NCBI RefSeq assembly: GCF_029690065.1
Contig: NZ_CP121463.1
Location: 620,001-684,000 of the forward strand
Direction: 5' to 3'
DNA length: 64,000 bases
From: Arthrobacter sp. Y-9
GTDB taxonomy: Bacteria > Actinomycetota > Actinomycetes > Actinomycetales > Micrococcaceae
The notes beneath the pieces were generated by a model, which was not told where the DNA came from, searched no databases, and was given only the letters and a program-made list of their open reading frames with translations. A program made the position numbers and the translations under genes. This document shows positions 8,728 through 16,735 of this stretch, in pieces. Position 1 is the stretch's first letter; each line of letters begins with the position of its first letter.

Positions 8728-8773
8728 GGCCCCTTCCCGCTCCGGGAAGGGGCCTCAGCTGTTCCCTCGCGGG
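8709..8773. terminator. 31-bp perfect inverted repeat, bidirectional terminator
   Basis: Arms 8709-8739 and 8743-8773 are perfectly complementary over 31 bp with a CTC loop. The left arm covers the last five codons and stop of the small gene at 8527-8727; the right arm ends 20 bp before the stop of the convergent SDR gene. It has no long T-run. It is far longer than needed for a simple terminator. Confidence 0.7.
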
Positions 8774-8792
8774 AGCCGCGGAAGGATCTGGG

Positions 8793-9401
8793 TCAGTTGG
8801 CGGCGTTGAAGCGCGCGCGACGGAACTGCGGGTTCTCGATCTCGTCGAGGGCGGCCACGGCGAAGTCCTGGGTCGAGATGAACGGGCCGGCGATGGAATC
8901 GCGCTCCACGTGGTACTTGCCGGTGCGCTCGCCCGGGGCGATCTCGGGGGCGGGGGACTGCATGGTCCAGTCCAGACCCTCCGGAGCGGCTTCGTACAGG
9001 CCGAGGATGGTGGTGAAGCTCTGGGCCTCGGCGCGGTAGGCCTCCGGGAAGCCCATGGCGTCGACGAGGCGGGTCGTCGCGTCGGCCATGAGGGAACCGG
9101 CGCCGCCGACCACGTAGACGCGGGCGTCCGGCTGGGCGGCGATGAGATCGCGGTGCGCCTGCAGGATGGGCTCGTGCGAGTCGCCGTTGCGCGGGGTGGG
9201 GATGGAGATGACGACGACGTCGTTCTCCTGGGCGAGGCGCTCCAGGGTCGCGGTGTCGCTGACCTCGGCGGCGACGGCGGTGGCGCCCTCGACGTCGAGG
9301 CCCTGGCGGGTCACGGCGGTGACCTCGTGGCCGCGGCTGAGAGCCTCGTTGACGATCTGGCTTCCGACCATTCCGGTGGCACCGTAGACGGCGATCTTCA
9401 T
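8793..9401 (-). CDS. NAD(P)-binding atypical SDR (NmrA/BVR-B-like)
   Basis: 202 residues with the atypical short-chain dehydrogenase fold. The Rossmann glycine motif YGATGMVGSQI is at the N-terminus, and YVVGGAGSL and a NAD(P)H_binding-type core follow. It lacks a classical YxxxK site. Relatives include quinone- or flavin-reductase-like and NmrA-type redox-sensing proteins. The ATG has a GAGGA ribosome binding site. It is divergent from an HxlR regulator 89 bp away, the usual layout for an HxlR regulator and the oxidoreductase it represses, so it probably responds to electrophiles or quinones (inference). Confidence 0.88.
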   Translation of the reverse strand: MKIAVYGATGMVGSQIVNEALSRGHEVTAVTRQGLDVEGATAVAAEVSDTATLERLAQENDVVVISIPTPRNGDSHEPILQAHRDLIAAQPDARVYVVGGAGSLMADATTRLVDAMGFPEAYRAEAQSFTTILGLYEAAPEGLDWTMQSPAPEIAPGERTGKYHVERDSIAGPFISTQDFAVAALDEIENPQFRRARFNAAN

Positions 9402-9490
9402 GATGTCCTCATTTCTGTAGCTGGCGTGCTGCTTGATGAATCAACAGTATCCATTGGAAAGCAAGTACTTCAACGTCATATAGTTACCTC
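9402..9490. promoter_or_regulatory. Divergent SDR/HxlR control region
   Basis: AT-rich 89-bp spacer. It holds a TATAGT -10 at 9479-9484, 6 bp before the HxlR ATG; the palindrome AAGTACTT at 9463-9470; and an inverted pair GTATCCAT (9447-9454) / ATGGATAC (9491-9498), whose right arm covers the HxlR start codon. These are likely HxlR operators for autoregulation. Confidence 0.55.
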
Positions 9491-9868
9491 ATGGATACTT
9501 TGCCCTTCGACGTCATGGACCAGAACTGCCCCTCGCGCCTGGTCCTGCAGCGCATCGGGGACAAGTGGACCCCGCTCATCTTCCAGGCCCTCAAGGGCGG
9601 GGCGCGTCGATTCGGCGAGATCCGGCAGGCCGTGGACGGCGTCAGCCCCAAAGTCCTGACCCAGTCCCTCCGCGCCCTGGAGCGGGACGGGCTGGTGGAC
9701 CGCGAGGTCTTCGCCGAGGTGCCCGTCCGGGTCGAGTACCGGCTCACGGCCCTCGGGGAGGGCCTCCTGGGGCCGCTGGACGCCGTGCGCATCTGGGCTG
9801 AAGCGCACGCGGGACAGATCCTCGCCGCCCGGGATGCCTACGACGACGCCGAGGCCGCCGCGCTGTAG
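9491..9868 (+). CDS. HxlR-family winged-helix regulator
   Basis: 125 residues, typical for HxlR. An N-terminal cysteine sits in DQNCPSRLVLQRIGDKWT, the position used for thiol sensing in YodB/HypR-like members. It is followed by the winged helix with RRFGEIRQAVDGVSPKVLTQSLRALERDGLV. Dimeric DNA-binding repressor. The start has TATAGT exactly 6 bp upstream and no Shine-Dalgarno, so it is leaderless. Its target is probably the divergent SDR gene and itself. Between its end and the next gene (9869-9963) there are only imperfect GC repeats. Confidence 0.92.
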   Translation: MDTLPFDVMDQNCPSRLVLQRIGDKWTPLIFQALKGGARRFGEIRQAVDGVSPKVLTQSLRALERDGLVDREVFAEVPVRVEYRLTALGEGLLGPLDAVRIWAEAHAGQILAARDAYDDAEAAAL

Positions 9869-9963
9869 CCGATCGCCACGCTGTGACCGCGCTCTGACGG
9901 ACCGCCGGGCGGGCACCCGCTCAGCGCGCCCAGGCCCAGCGCCCCCAAGTCCAGTCCGCGGCC

Positions 9964-10578
9964 CTACCGCACCACGCGGTACCGGACGTGGGTGGCGAGA
10001 GGCGAACCGGCCGTCTCGACGATCTCCAGGCGGTAGCCGGAGGAGTCCTGCGGGAAGATCGACTCACCCGCGCCGAGCACCACGGGCGCGATGTCCAGCG
10101 TGAGCTCATCCAGCTCCCCGGCCTCAAGCGCCTGCCGCACGGCCGATGCGCCACCCGCGATGTCGACGTCGCCGTCGCCGGCTTCCCGGGCGAGTTCCAG
10201 GGCGCGGGCGAAACCTTCCGTGACGAAGTGGAAGGTGGTGCCGCCCTCCATCTCGATGGGGTCGTGCTCGTGGTGGGTCAGGACGAACACGGGCGCGTGA
10301 TACGGCGGCTCGTCGCCCCACCAGCCGCGCCAGTCCGGCATCGTGTCCCAGGAGCCGCGGACCGGGCCGAACATGTTCCGGCCCATGACATAGGCGCCCC
10401 GGGGACGGAGCAGGCGGGTGGTCCAGTCGGCGTCGACTTCGTGGCGCTCCTCTTCCGGGCCGATGTGCCAGCGGTGCAGCAGGGGGCCGCCCTTGCCGAG
10501 CGGGTTCTCCAGGCTCTGATCCGGGCCGGCGACGAAGCCGTCCAGGGAGACGGACATGTGGGCTGTGGTGAAGGTCAT
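9964..10578 (-). CDS. Dihydrofolate reductase-fold (RibD C-terminal-like) protein
   Basis: 204 residues of the RibD_C/DHFR-like family. The N-terminal strand is SVSLDGFVAGPDQS, followed by the YVMGRNMFGP segment and the nucleotide-binding GDGDVDIAGGASAVRQALEAG; the end is APVVLGAGESIF. NADPH-dependent reduction is likely but the substrate is unknown; most relatives are stand-alone oxidoreductases and not true folate enzymes. The start ATG lies 6 bp after a weak TGCCAT. It stands alone downstream of the permease terminator. Confidence 0.88.
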   Translation of the reverse strand: MTFTTAHMSVSLDGFVAGPDQSLENPLGKGGPLLHRWHIGPEEERHEVDADWTTRLLRPRGAYVMGRNMFGPVRGSWDTMPDWRGWWGDEPPYHAPVFVLTHHEHDPIEMEGGTTFHFVTEGFARALELAREAGDGDVDIAGGASAVRQALEAGELDELTLDIAPVVLGAGESIFPQDSSGYRLEIVETAGSPLATHVRYRVVR

Positions 10579-10628
10579 GGGTCCATGGCATCACGGACGG
10601 GGCGTCAGGAGAAGAGGGGCGCGACGCC

Positions 10629-10663
10629 GAAGCCCTCCCGCGCGGCTCGCGCGGGAGGGCTTC
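10629..10663 (-). terminator. Terminator of the amino-acid permease
   Basis: 15-bp perfect stem GAAGCCCTCCCGCGC / GCGCGGGAGGGCTTC with loop GGCTC, 29 bp beyond the permease stop on the minus strand. Confidence 0.75.
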
Positions 10664-10691
10664 AGTGCTGGGACCGGGCGGGCGGAATCCG

Positions 10692-12149
10692 TCAGGGCGC
10701 GTTGCGCGCCGGGACCGGGGTGCTCGCGTCCTCGGTGGGATCGACGACCGGGAGCATGCCCGTCTCGTCGACCAGTTCGATCCGGGTGCGACCGGAGCCC
10801 TTGAGGAAGAGGAAGTACACCGCCGTCAGGATCGCGATCCACAGGGCGCCGATCAGGAGCGCCGGCTGGGAGTCCGGCAGCACGCCGATCATCACGATCA
10901 CGAACACGATGAACCCGATGGCCAGGTAGCTGCCCATCGGCCACAGGGGCACCGGGAACTCGGACGGGAGCTTGCCGTCCCGCTTGATCTCCGCCTTCAT
11001 CCGGACGTGGGAGAGGAGGATCACGAGCCACACCACCACGGTGGCGAACGTGGCCAGGGCGGCGATCAGGAAGAAGATCTGGTCGTGGAACCAGATGTTC
11101 AGGAGCACGCCCAGCAGAAGCGACGCGACCATCGCGAGCACGGTCAGGAACGGCACCCCGCTCTTGCTGGTCTTCATGAAGGCCCTCGGAGCCTGGCCCT
11201 GCTGTGCCAGGCCGTGCAGCATGCGGCCCGCGCCGAAGATGTCCGCGTTGATGGCGGAGAGGGCGGAGGTGATGACGACGGCGTTGAGCACGTGCGCCGC
11301 GCCGGTCAGTCCCAGCGAGCTGAAGATGGAGACGAAGGGGCTCGCCTCGCCGTTGATGGTGTTCCACGGCTGCAGGGTCATGATGATCCCGAGCGTCAGG
11401 ATGTAGAAGAAGAGGATGCGCACGGGCACCGAGTTGATGGCCTTGGGGATGACCTTCTTCGGGTCCTGGGCCTCGCCCGCGGTGATGCCGATGACCTCGG
11501 TGCCGCCGAAGGCGAACATGACGATGGTGAACGAGCTGAGCAGGCCCCAGAGACCATTCGGGGTCAGGCCGCCGTGGTCCCAGAGATTGTGCAGGCCGGC
11601 CGCATTCTCGTGCTGGTTGTTAAGACCGAAGACGATGATGGCGATGCCGCCGACGATCATGGCGATGATGGCCGTGATCTTGATGATGGAGAACCAGAAC
11701 TCCAGTTCACCGAACACCTTGACGCTCACTAGGTTGACCGCCGCGATGATGAACACGGCCGACAGGATCCAGACCCACCGCTCGACGTTCGGGAACCAGA
11801 ATCCCATGTACACCCCGAAGGCCGTGACATCGGCCAGGGCGACCACGAACATCTCGAAGACGTAGGTCCACCCGGTCAGGAAGCCGGAGTACGGGCCGAG
11901 GTACCGGGACGCGTACTGGCCGAACGACCCGGCCACGGGGTGCCGGACCGCCATCTCGCCGAGGGCGCGCATCACCATGAACACGACGGCGCCGCCCACC
12001 AGATAGGCGAAGAGGACGGCCGGGCCGGCGGCCTGGATCGCTGCCGAGGATCCGTAGAACAGACCGGTGCCGATCGCGGAACCGAGGGCGATGAAGCGGA
12101 TGTGGCGGGCGTTGAGGCCTCGCCGCAGTCCGTTACTGGATGAAGTCAT
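10692..12149 (-). CDS. Amino-acid permease (APC superfamily)
   Basis: 485 residues and about 12 membrane helices. The conserved APC start [24 protein letters not shown] (helix 1 with the unwound GSAIGTGL) is followed by [17 protein letters not shown] and [19 protein letters not shown], typical of the GABA/proline/aromatic amino-acid branch (GabP/ProY/CycA-like). It imports an amino acid by proton symport. ATG 12149 is chosen over the in-frame GTG at 12155 because AGGAG lies 9 bp upstream. It is a single-gene unit with its own terminator. The exact substrate cannot be read from sequence. Confidence 0.92.
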   Translation of the reverse strand: MTSSSNGLRRGLNARHIRFIALGSAIGTGLFYGSSAAIQAAGPAVLFAYLVGGAVVFMVMRALGEMAVRHPVAGSFGQYASRYLGPYSGFLTGWTYVFEMFVVALADVTAFGVYMGFWFPNVERWVWILSAVFIIAAVNLVSVKVFGELEFWFSIIKITAIIAMIVGGIAIIVFGLNNQHENAAGLHNLWDHGGLTPNGLWGLLSSFTIVMFAFGGTEVIGITAGEAQDPKKVIPKAINSVPVRILFFYILTLGIIMTLQPWNTINGEASPFVSIFSSLGLTGAAHVLNAVVITSALSAINADIFGAGRMLHGLAQQGQAPRAFMKTSKSGVPFLTVLAMVASLLLGVLLNIWFHDQIFFLIAALATFATVVVWLVILLSHVRMKAEIKRDGKLPSEFPVPLWPMGSYLAIGFIVFVIVMIGVLPDSQPALLIGALWIAILTAVYFLFLKGSGRTRIELVDETGMLPVVDPTEDASTPVPARNAP

Positions 12150-12287
12150 GGGCACGATCTCCTTTGAACGTGTGGGCCGTGAAAGCTCTCACACCAGGAC
12201 ATCGCACGCGGGCGACGCGGGAGGCCTTGTGACGGGTGACACTGTCCGGGATATCAGACGTGGGGATTGTGACGACCGGCTGACATG

Positions 12288-12317
12288 CGAGTGGGGCCCG
12301 TTTCCGGGCCCCACTCG
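12288..12317 (-). terminator. Terminator of the phosphohexomutase gene
   Basis: 13-bp perfect stem CGAGTGGGGCCCG / CGGGCCCCACTCG with loop TTTC, 50 bp after the mutase stop on the minus strand. The 12150-12287 stretch otherwise holds only the permease leader. Confidence 0.75.
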
Positions 12318-12366
12318 AGAGCTTGTCGTCCGGCGACGCGGTGCAGTGGAGCGCCGCGCTCCGGGG

Positions 12367-13782
12367 TCAGCGGCGGACGAGCGCCAGGACGCGGTCCCGG
12401 ACCTTCGCCATGGTCTCGGCATCCTTCGCCTCGGCGTTCAGGCGCAGGAACGGCTCCGTGTTGGACGGGCGCAGGTTGAACCACCAGGAGCCATCGGCGG
12501 CGCTGAACGTGCTGCCGTCCATGGTGTCCTCGGTGACGCCCTCGCCCTCGAAGTCGGCGCGGACCCGTGCGACCGCGCCGGCTTTGTCCTCGATCTCCGA
12601 ATTGATCTCGCCGGAGGAGACGTACGGCTCGTACTCTCGGGCCAGCTCGGACAGCGGACCGTCCTGCTCACCGAGGGCTGCCAGCACATGCATGGCGGCC
12701 AGCATGCCGGTGTCCGCGTTGAAGAAGTCGCGGAAGTAGAAGTGGGCGGAGTGCTCGCCGCCGAACACGGCGCCTTCCTCGGCCATGACGGCCTTGATGA
12801 AGGAGTGGCCCACGCGCGTGCGGACGGCGCGGCCGCCGTCGTGCTCGATGAGTTCCGGCACCGCGAGGGAGGTGAGCAGGTTGTGGATGATCACCGGGGT
12901 CTCCTCGCCGAGTGCCTTGGCGCGGGCGATCTCGCGGCGGGCGACCATGCCCGTGATGGCGGAGGGGGAGACCGGCTCGCCCTTCTCATCGACCACGAAG
13001 CAGCGGTCGGCGTCTCCGTCGAAGGCCAGACCGATGTCCGCGCCGTGCTCGACCACGGCCTTCTGGAGGTCCACGAGGTTCTCCGGCTCCAGCGGGTTCG
13101 CCGGGTGGTTGGGGAAGGTCCCGTCCAGCTCGAAGTACAGAGGGGTGATCTCCAGCGGCAGCGGGCTCAGCAGTTCGGAACCGAGCACGGCGGGGGTGGT
13201 CAGGCCGGCCATGCCGTTGCCCGCGTCCACCACGACCTTGAGCGGGCGGATCCCGGAGAGGTCCACCAGCCGGCGCAGGTACTCGGAGTAGTCCTTGAGG
13301 ACATCCCGCTCGGTGATGACGCCCGCGGACTCGACGGCGGGGATGACGCCGGCGGCCAGGTACGCCTCGGCGGCGTGCTGGATCTCCTTCAGGCCCGACT
13401 CGGACGAGATCGGGACGGCACCCGCCTTCGCCATCTTGATGCCGTTGTAGGCCGCCGGGTTGTGGCTGGCCGTGAACGTGGCGCCGGCCGCGTCCAGAGC
13501 GCCACAGGCGAAGTAGAGCTCATCCGTGGAGATGAGCCCCAGGAGCTGGGGGTTGGCGCCGCGGGCCGCGGCGCCCTCGGCGAACTTCTGAGCGAACTCG
13601 GGGGAGGACGGGCGCATGTCGCCGCCCACCAGGATGGTCTGCCCTGCGAGGCCCAGAACATCGACGAAGGCGGCGCCGACGGCCTCCACGATCTCGGCCG
13701 TGATGGTCTCGCCCACGAGGCCACGCACGTCGTACGCCTTGAAGGACGGGGAAAGGTCGATGCTCTGCTGCTGTTCAGTCAC
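12367..13782 (-). CDS. manB: Phosphomannomutase/phosphoglucomutase
   Basis: 471 residues of the alpha-D-phosphohexomutase superfamily. It interconverts hexose 1- and 6-phosphates for sugar-nucleotide and glycan synthesis. The phosphoserine loop TASHNPAAYNG is at residues 104-114 (Ser106), the metal loop is AFDGDADRCF, the sugar-specificity loop is GGEHSAHFYF, and the phosphate-binding tail is LRPSNTEPFLRLNAEA. The GTG start (13782) sits 6 bp after TAAACT with no Shine-Dalgarno, so it is leaderless. It is divergent from the DUF6157 gene. Whether mannose or glucose phosphate is preferred cannot be told from sequence. Confidence 0.93.
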   Translation of the reverse strand: MTEQQQSIDLSPSFKAYDVRGLVGETITAEIVEAVGAAFVDVLGLAGQTILVGGDMRPSSPEFAQKFAEGAAARGANPQLLGLISTDELYFACGALDAAGATFTASHNPAAYNGIKMAKAGAVPISSESGLKEIQHAAEAYLAAGVIPAVESAGVITERDVLKDYSEYLRRLVDLSGIRPLKVVVDAGNGMAGLTTPAVLGSELLSPLPLEITPLYFELDGTFPNHPANPLEPENLVDLQKAVVEHGADIGLAFDGDADRCFVVDEKGEPVSPSAITGMVARREIARAKALGEETPVIIHNLLTSLAVPELIEHDGGRAVRTRVGHSFIKAVMAEEGAVFGGEHSAHFYFRDFFNADTGMLAAMHVLAALGEQDGPLSELAREYEPYVSSGEINSEIEDKAGAVARVRADFEGEGVTEDTMDGSTFSAADGSWWFNLRPSNTEPFLRLNAEAKDAETMAKVRDRVLALVRR

Positions 13783-13851
13783 CCGCTTAGTTTACGTAGA
13801 CGCCCGAGATTTTTTCTTCTCCTGTGGATAACCACGCGGCACAATGGCCGT

Positions 13852-14274
13852 ATGAAGACCGAGAACGGCCACACCACCAATTACCGGACCACCTTCATCG
13901 AAGTCGCCGAAGATTGCCCGGTCGTGTCCGCGGAGGTCCCGGCGGCCCGCGCGACACCGACCGTGGCTCAACGGCAGTTCGAGCTCCTCGACACTGCTCC
14001 CTACCAGTTGACCTCGGACGACGTCCTCTTCCAGGTCCACGCCGAACGGCAGGGGATTCCTCCGGAGGAGTGGCCCGTGGCGAGGACGGCGTTCTTCTCC
14101 AAGGGCCAGCCCTGCCTGCGGGCCTCGCCACTGGGCAAGCGCTACGGATGGGGCATCCATCACGACGACGACGGCCGCGTCGCCCTCGTGCCGCTCGGCT
14201 CCGAACGCTATGCGGAGCTCGCCGCGGATCCCGCCGTGCAGCACGTGCGTGCCATGCGGAGTTCGCGGGGCTGA
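13852..14274 (+). CDS. DUF6157 family protein
   Basis: 140 residues. The start region TTNYRTTFIEVAEDCPV is the hallmark of the DUF6157 family, a short soluble protein of unknown function. Later segments include ELLDTAPYQLTSDDVLFQVHAER and KGQPCLRASPLGKRYGWGIHHDDDGRV. ATG 13852 is chosen because the family starts there; a CACAAT hexamer lies 6 bp upstream and there is no Shine-Dalgarno. The same frame is open much further upstream, but that part is antisense to the mutase gene. 14275-14446 holds only imperfect GGGCTGATGTGG repeats. Confidence 0.82.
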   Translation: MKTENGHTTNYRTTFIEVAEDCPVVSAEVPAARATPTVAQRQFELLDTAPYQLTSDDVLFQVHAERQGIPPEEWPVARTAFFSKGQPCLRASPLGKRYGWGIHHDDDGRVALVPLGSERYAELAADPAVQHVRAMRSSRG

Positions 14275-14446
14275 ACCGGCCGGGCCTGTCGCGGGGCAGG
14301 GCTGATGTGGGGTGGGCCTGATGTGGCGCTGTCGGTCGCTGTGCCGGTGCGGCGGCGTGGGCCGGTGAGTTCCCGGAACGTGTCCTTGTCCACAGACGGG
14401 ATCACCCGGGGCGCGGGCCGGGAGGCCGTGCGGAATACTGGGGACC

Positions 14447-16609
14447 ATGGCTGAGACGAACGCGGTGCACACCCAGAGCAGGAGCTATCAGGAGGCCGTC
14501 CAGGTTCTGAGGGACCTGGTGAACAATCCGGATGCCGAGTTCCACGAGGGCCAGTTCGAGGCCATCGAGGCTCTGGTCGATCACTCCCGCCGTGCCCTGG
14601 TGGTCCAGCGCACCGGCTGGGGCAAGTCGGCGGTGTACTTCGTGGCGTCGCTGCTGCTGCGGCGTCGTGGCGCCGGCCCCACGCTGATCGTGTCGCCGTT
14701 GCTGGCGCTCATGAGGGACCAGGTCGAAGCCGCGGCGCGCGCCGGGGTGAGGGCCGTGGCGATCAACTCCGCCAACCAGCTCGATTGGGAGAATGTCTCG
14801 GCCCGCCTCGCGGCGGACGACGTGGACGTCCTGCTCGTCTCTCCGGAACGGCTCGTCAATCCGGCGTTCCGGGAACGGGAGTTGCCCGAGCTGATCCGGC
14901 GCACGGGTCTGCTGGTGGTGGACGAAGCGCACTGCATCTCCGACTGGGGCCACGACTTCCGCCCGGACTACCGGCGCATCGCGGACCTGATCCGGCAATT
15001 GCCCGGCAACGTCCCGGTCCTCGCCACCACGGCCACCGCCAACTCCCGCGTGGTGCATGACATCGAGGAGCAGCTCGGCACGGACGTGCTCACCATCCGG
15101 GGCACCCTGGGGCGTGATTCGCTGCGCCTGGGCGTCCTCAAGCTGCCGGACAACACCGCGCGCCTCGCCTGGCTCGCCGAGCACCTCAAGGATCTGCCTG
15201 GCAGCGGCATCATCTACACCCTCACCGTCTCCGCCGCGGAGGAGACGGCACGGATGCTGTCCGAGCGCGGCTATGAGGTGCTCTCCTACAGCGGGAAGAC
15301 GGACACGGCGGAACGCGAACTCGCGGAACAGCGGCTGAAGGACAACCAGGTCAAGGCCCTCGTGGCCACCTCGGCGCTGGGCATGGGCTTCGACAAGCCG
15401 GATCTCGGTTTCGTGGTCCACCTCGGCGCTCCCAGCTCACCCGTGGCGTACTACCAGCAAGTGGGCCGTGCCGGCCGTGGCGGCGCGAATGCGGATGTCC
15501 TCCTGCTCCCCGGGGCGGAGGACCGCGAGATCTGGAAGTACTTCGCCACGGCGTCCATGCCGGAGCAGGAGAAGGCAATGGCGGTGCTGGACGCCCTGGA
15601 GACCTCGCCCAAGCCGCTCTCGAGTCCCGCGCTCGAACCGCGGGTGGACCTGGGGCGCTCGCGGCTGGAGCTCCTCTTGAAGGTCCTGGCCGTGGACGGG
15701 GCGGTCGAGCGCGTGCAGGGCGGCTGGCAGTCCACCGGCAAGGGCTGGTTCTACGACGCCGAGCGGTACGCCCGTATCGCCGAGGCCCGGGTGCAGGAAC
15801 AGGACCTCATGGTGATCTACCAGGAGACCGCAGGGTGCCGGATGGAGTTCATCACCTCCGTCCTGGACGATCCCGATGCCCATGCCTGCGGCCGCTGCGA
15901 CAACTGCGCCGGGCCCTGGTACCCCAGTGGGGTGAGCCGTGAGGCGCTCAACGCCGCCGCGGCCGAACTGGACAAGGTGGGGGCCGTCGTCGAGACCCGT
16001 TCCTTGTGGCCCACCGGGATGGACCGGCTGGGTGTCCCGGTGAAGGGCAAGATCCCACCCGCGGAAGCCGTGGCAGAAGGCCGGGCGCTCGCACGATTGA
16101 GCGATCTGGGCTGGGGCGGCCCGCTGCGGGAGGTTCTCGCCGAGAGTGCGGAGGACGCACCCGTGCGGGAGGACATGCTCCGGGCCTGCGTCGCCGTGCT
16201 CCGTGACTGGGGCCGCCCGGAGAACCGGGGCGTCGAGCCCTGGAGCGGACAGGACCGGCCACTGGCCGTGGTCGCGGTCCCGTCTCAGCGGCGACCGCAG
16301 TTGATCGAATCCGTCGCCAACGGGCTCGCGGAGATCGGACGCATGCCGTACCTGGGATCGCTGGGTGTGCGCCACTCGATGGGCGGTGCTGGTCGCCGCG
16401 GGAACAGCGCCTACCGTCTGGCCGAAGTGTGGGACCGGTTCGGACCGACGCCTCAGATCGAGGAGTTCCTCGCGCAGAACCCGGGCGCCACGATCCTCCT
16501 GGTGGACGACTCGGTGGACACCCGGTGGACGGTCGTCGTGGCCGGGCGCTCCCTCCGCCAGGCCGGGGCCGGCGCGGTGCTCCCGTTCGTGCTCGCGCTC
16601 GCCGGCTGA
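14447..16609 (+). CDS. recQ: RecQ-type DNA helicase with C-terminal phosphoribosyltransferase-like domain
   Basis: 720 residues. The superfamily 2 helicase core has a variant Walker A (QRTGWGKSAVYF, about 55-65), DEAH at 159-162 (VVDEAHCISDWGHDFRPDY) and motif VI QVGRAGRGG. It is followed by a RecQ zinc-binding region with CR..., CGRCDNC cysteines (about 465-490). The last about 220 residues are not a usual HRDC domain. They end in ATILLVDDSVDTRWT, the PRPP-binding signature of type I phosphoribosyltransferases, preceded by LAVVAVPSQRRPQLIESVANGLAEIG. It acts in 3'-5' DNA unwinding and repair; the tail's role is unknown. AATACT lies 7 bp before the ATG. Confidence 0.92.
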   Translation: MAETNAVHTQSRSYQEAVQVLRDLVNNPDAEFHEGQFEAIEALVDHSRRALVVQRTGWGKSAVYFVASLLLRRRGAGPTLIVSPLLALMRDQVEAAARAGVRAVAINSANQLDWENVSARLAADDVDVLLVSPERLVNPAFRERELPELIRRTGLLVVDEAHCISDWGHDFRPDYRRIADLIRQLPGNVPVLATTATANSRVVHDIEEQLGTDVLTIRGTLGRDSLRLGVLKLPDNTARLAWLAEHLKDLPGSGIIYTLTVSAAEETARMLSERGYEVLSYSGKTDTAERELAEQRLKDNQVKALVATSALGMGFDKPDLGFVVHLGAPSSPVAYYQQVGRAGRGGANADVLLLPGAEDREIWKYFATASMPEQEKAMAVLDALETSPKPLSSPALEPRVDLGRSRLELLLKVLAVDGAVERVQGGWQSTGKGWFYDAERYARIAEARVQEQDLMVIYQETAGCRMEFITSVLDDPDAHACGRCDNCAGPWYPSGVSREALNAAAAELDKVGAVVETRSLWPTGMDRLGVPVKGKIPPAEAVAEGRALARLSDLGWGGPLREVLAESAEDAPVREDMLRACVAVLRDWGRPENRGVEPWSGQDRPLAVVAVPSQRRPQLIESVANGLAEIGRMPYLGSLGVRHSMGGAGRRGNSAYRLAEVWDRFGPTPQIEEFLAQNPGATILLVDDSVDTRWTVVVAGRSLRQAGAGAVLPFVLALAG

Positions 16610-16735
16610 GCAGCGCCGACGGGGTCGGGCATCTCGGGAGGGCGAGCGCCACGCCGGCTCGCCGGGCCCGGAGAACCAGCGACTTATTCGTCCGAAGGGG
16701 TGACGGGAGCTGATTCAAGAGGAAGGATAGTGATC

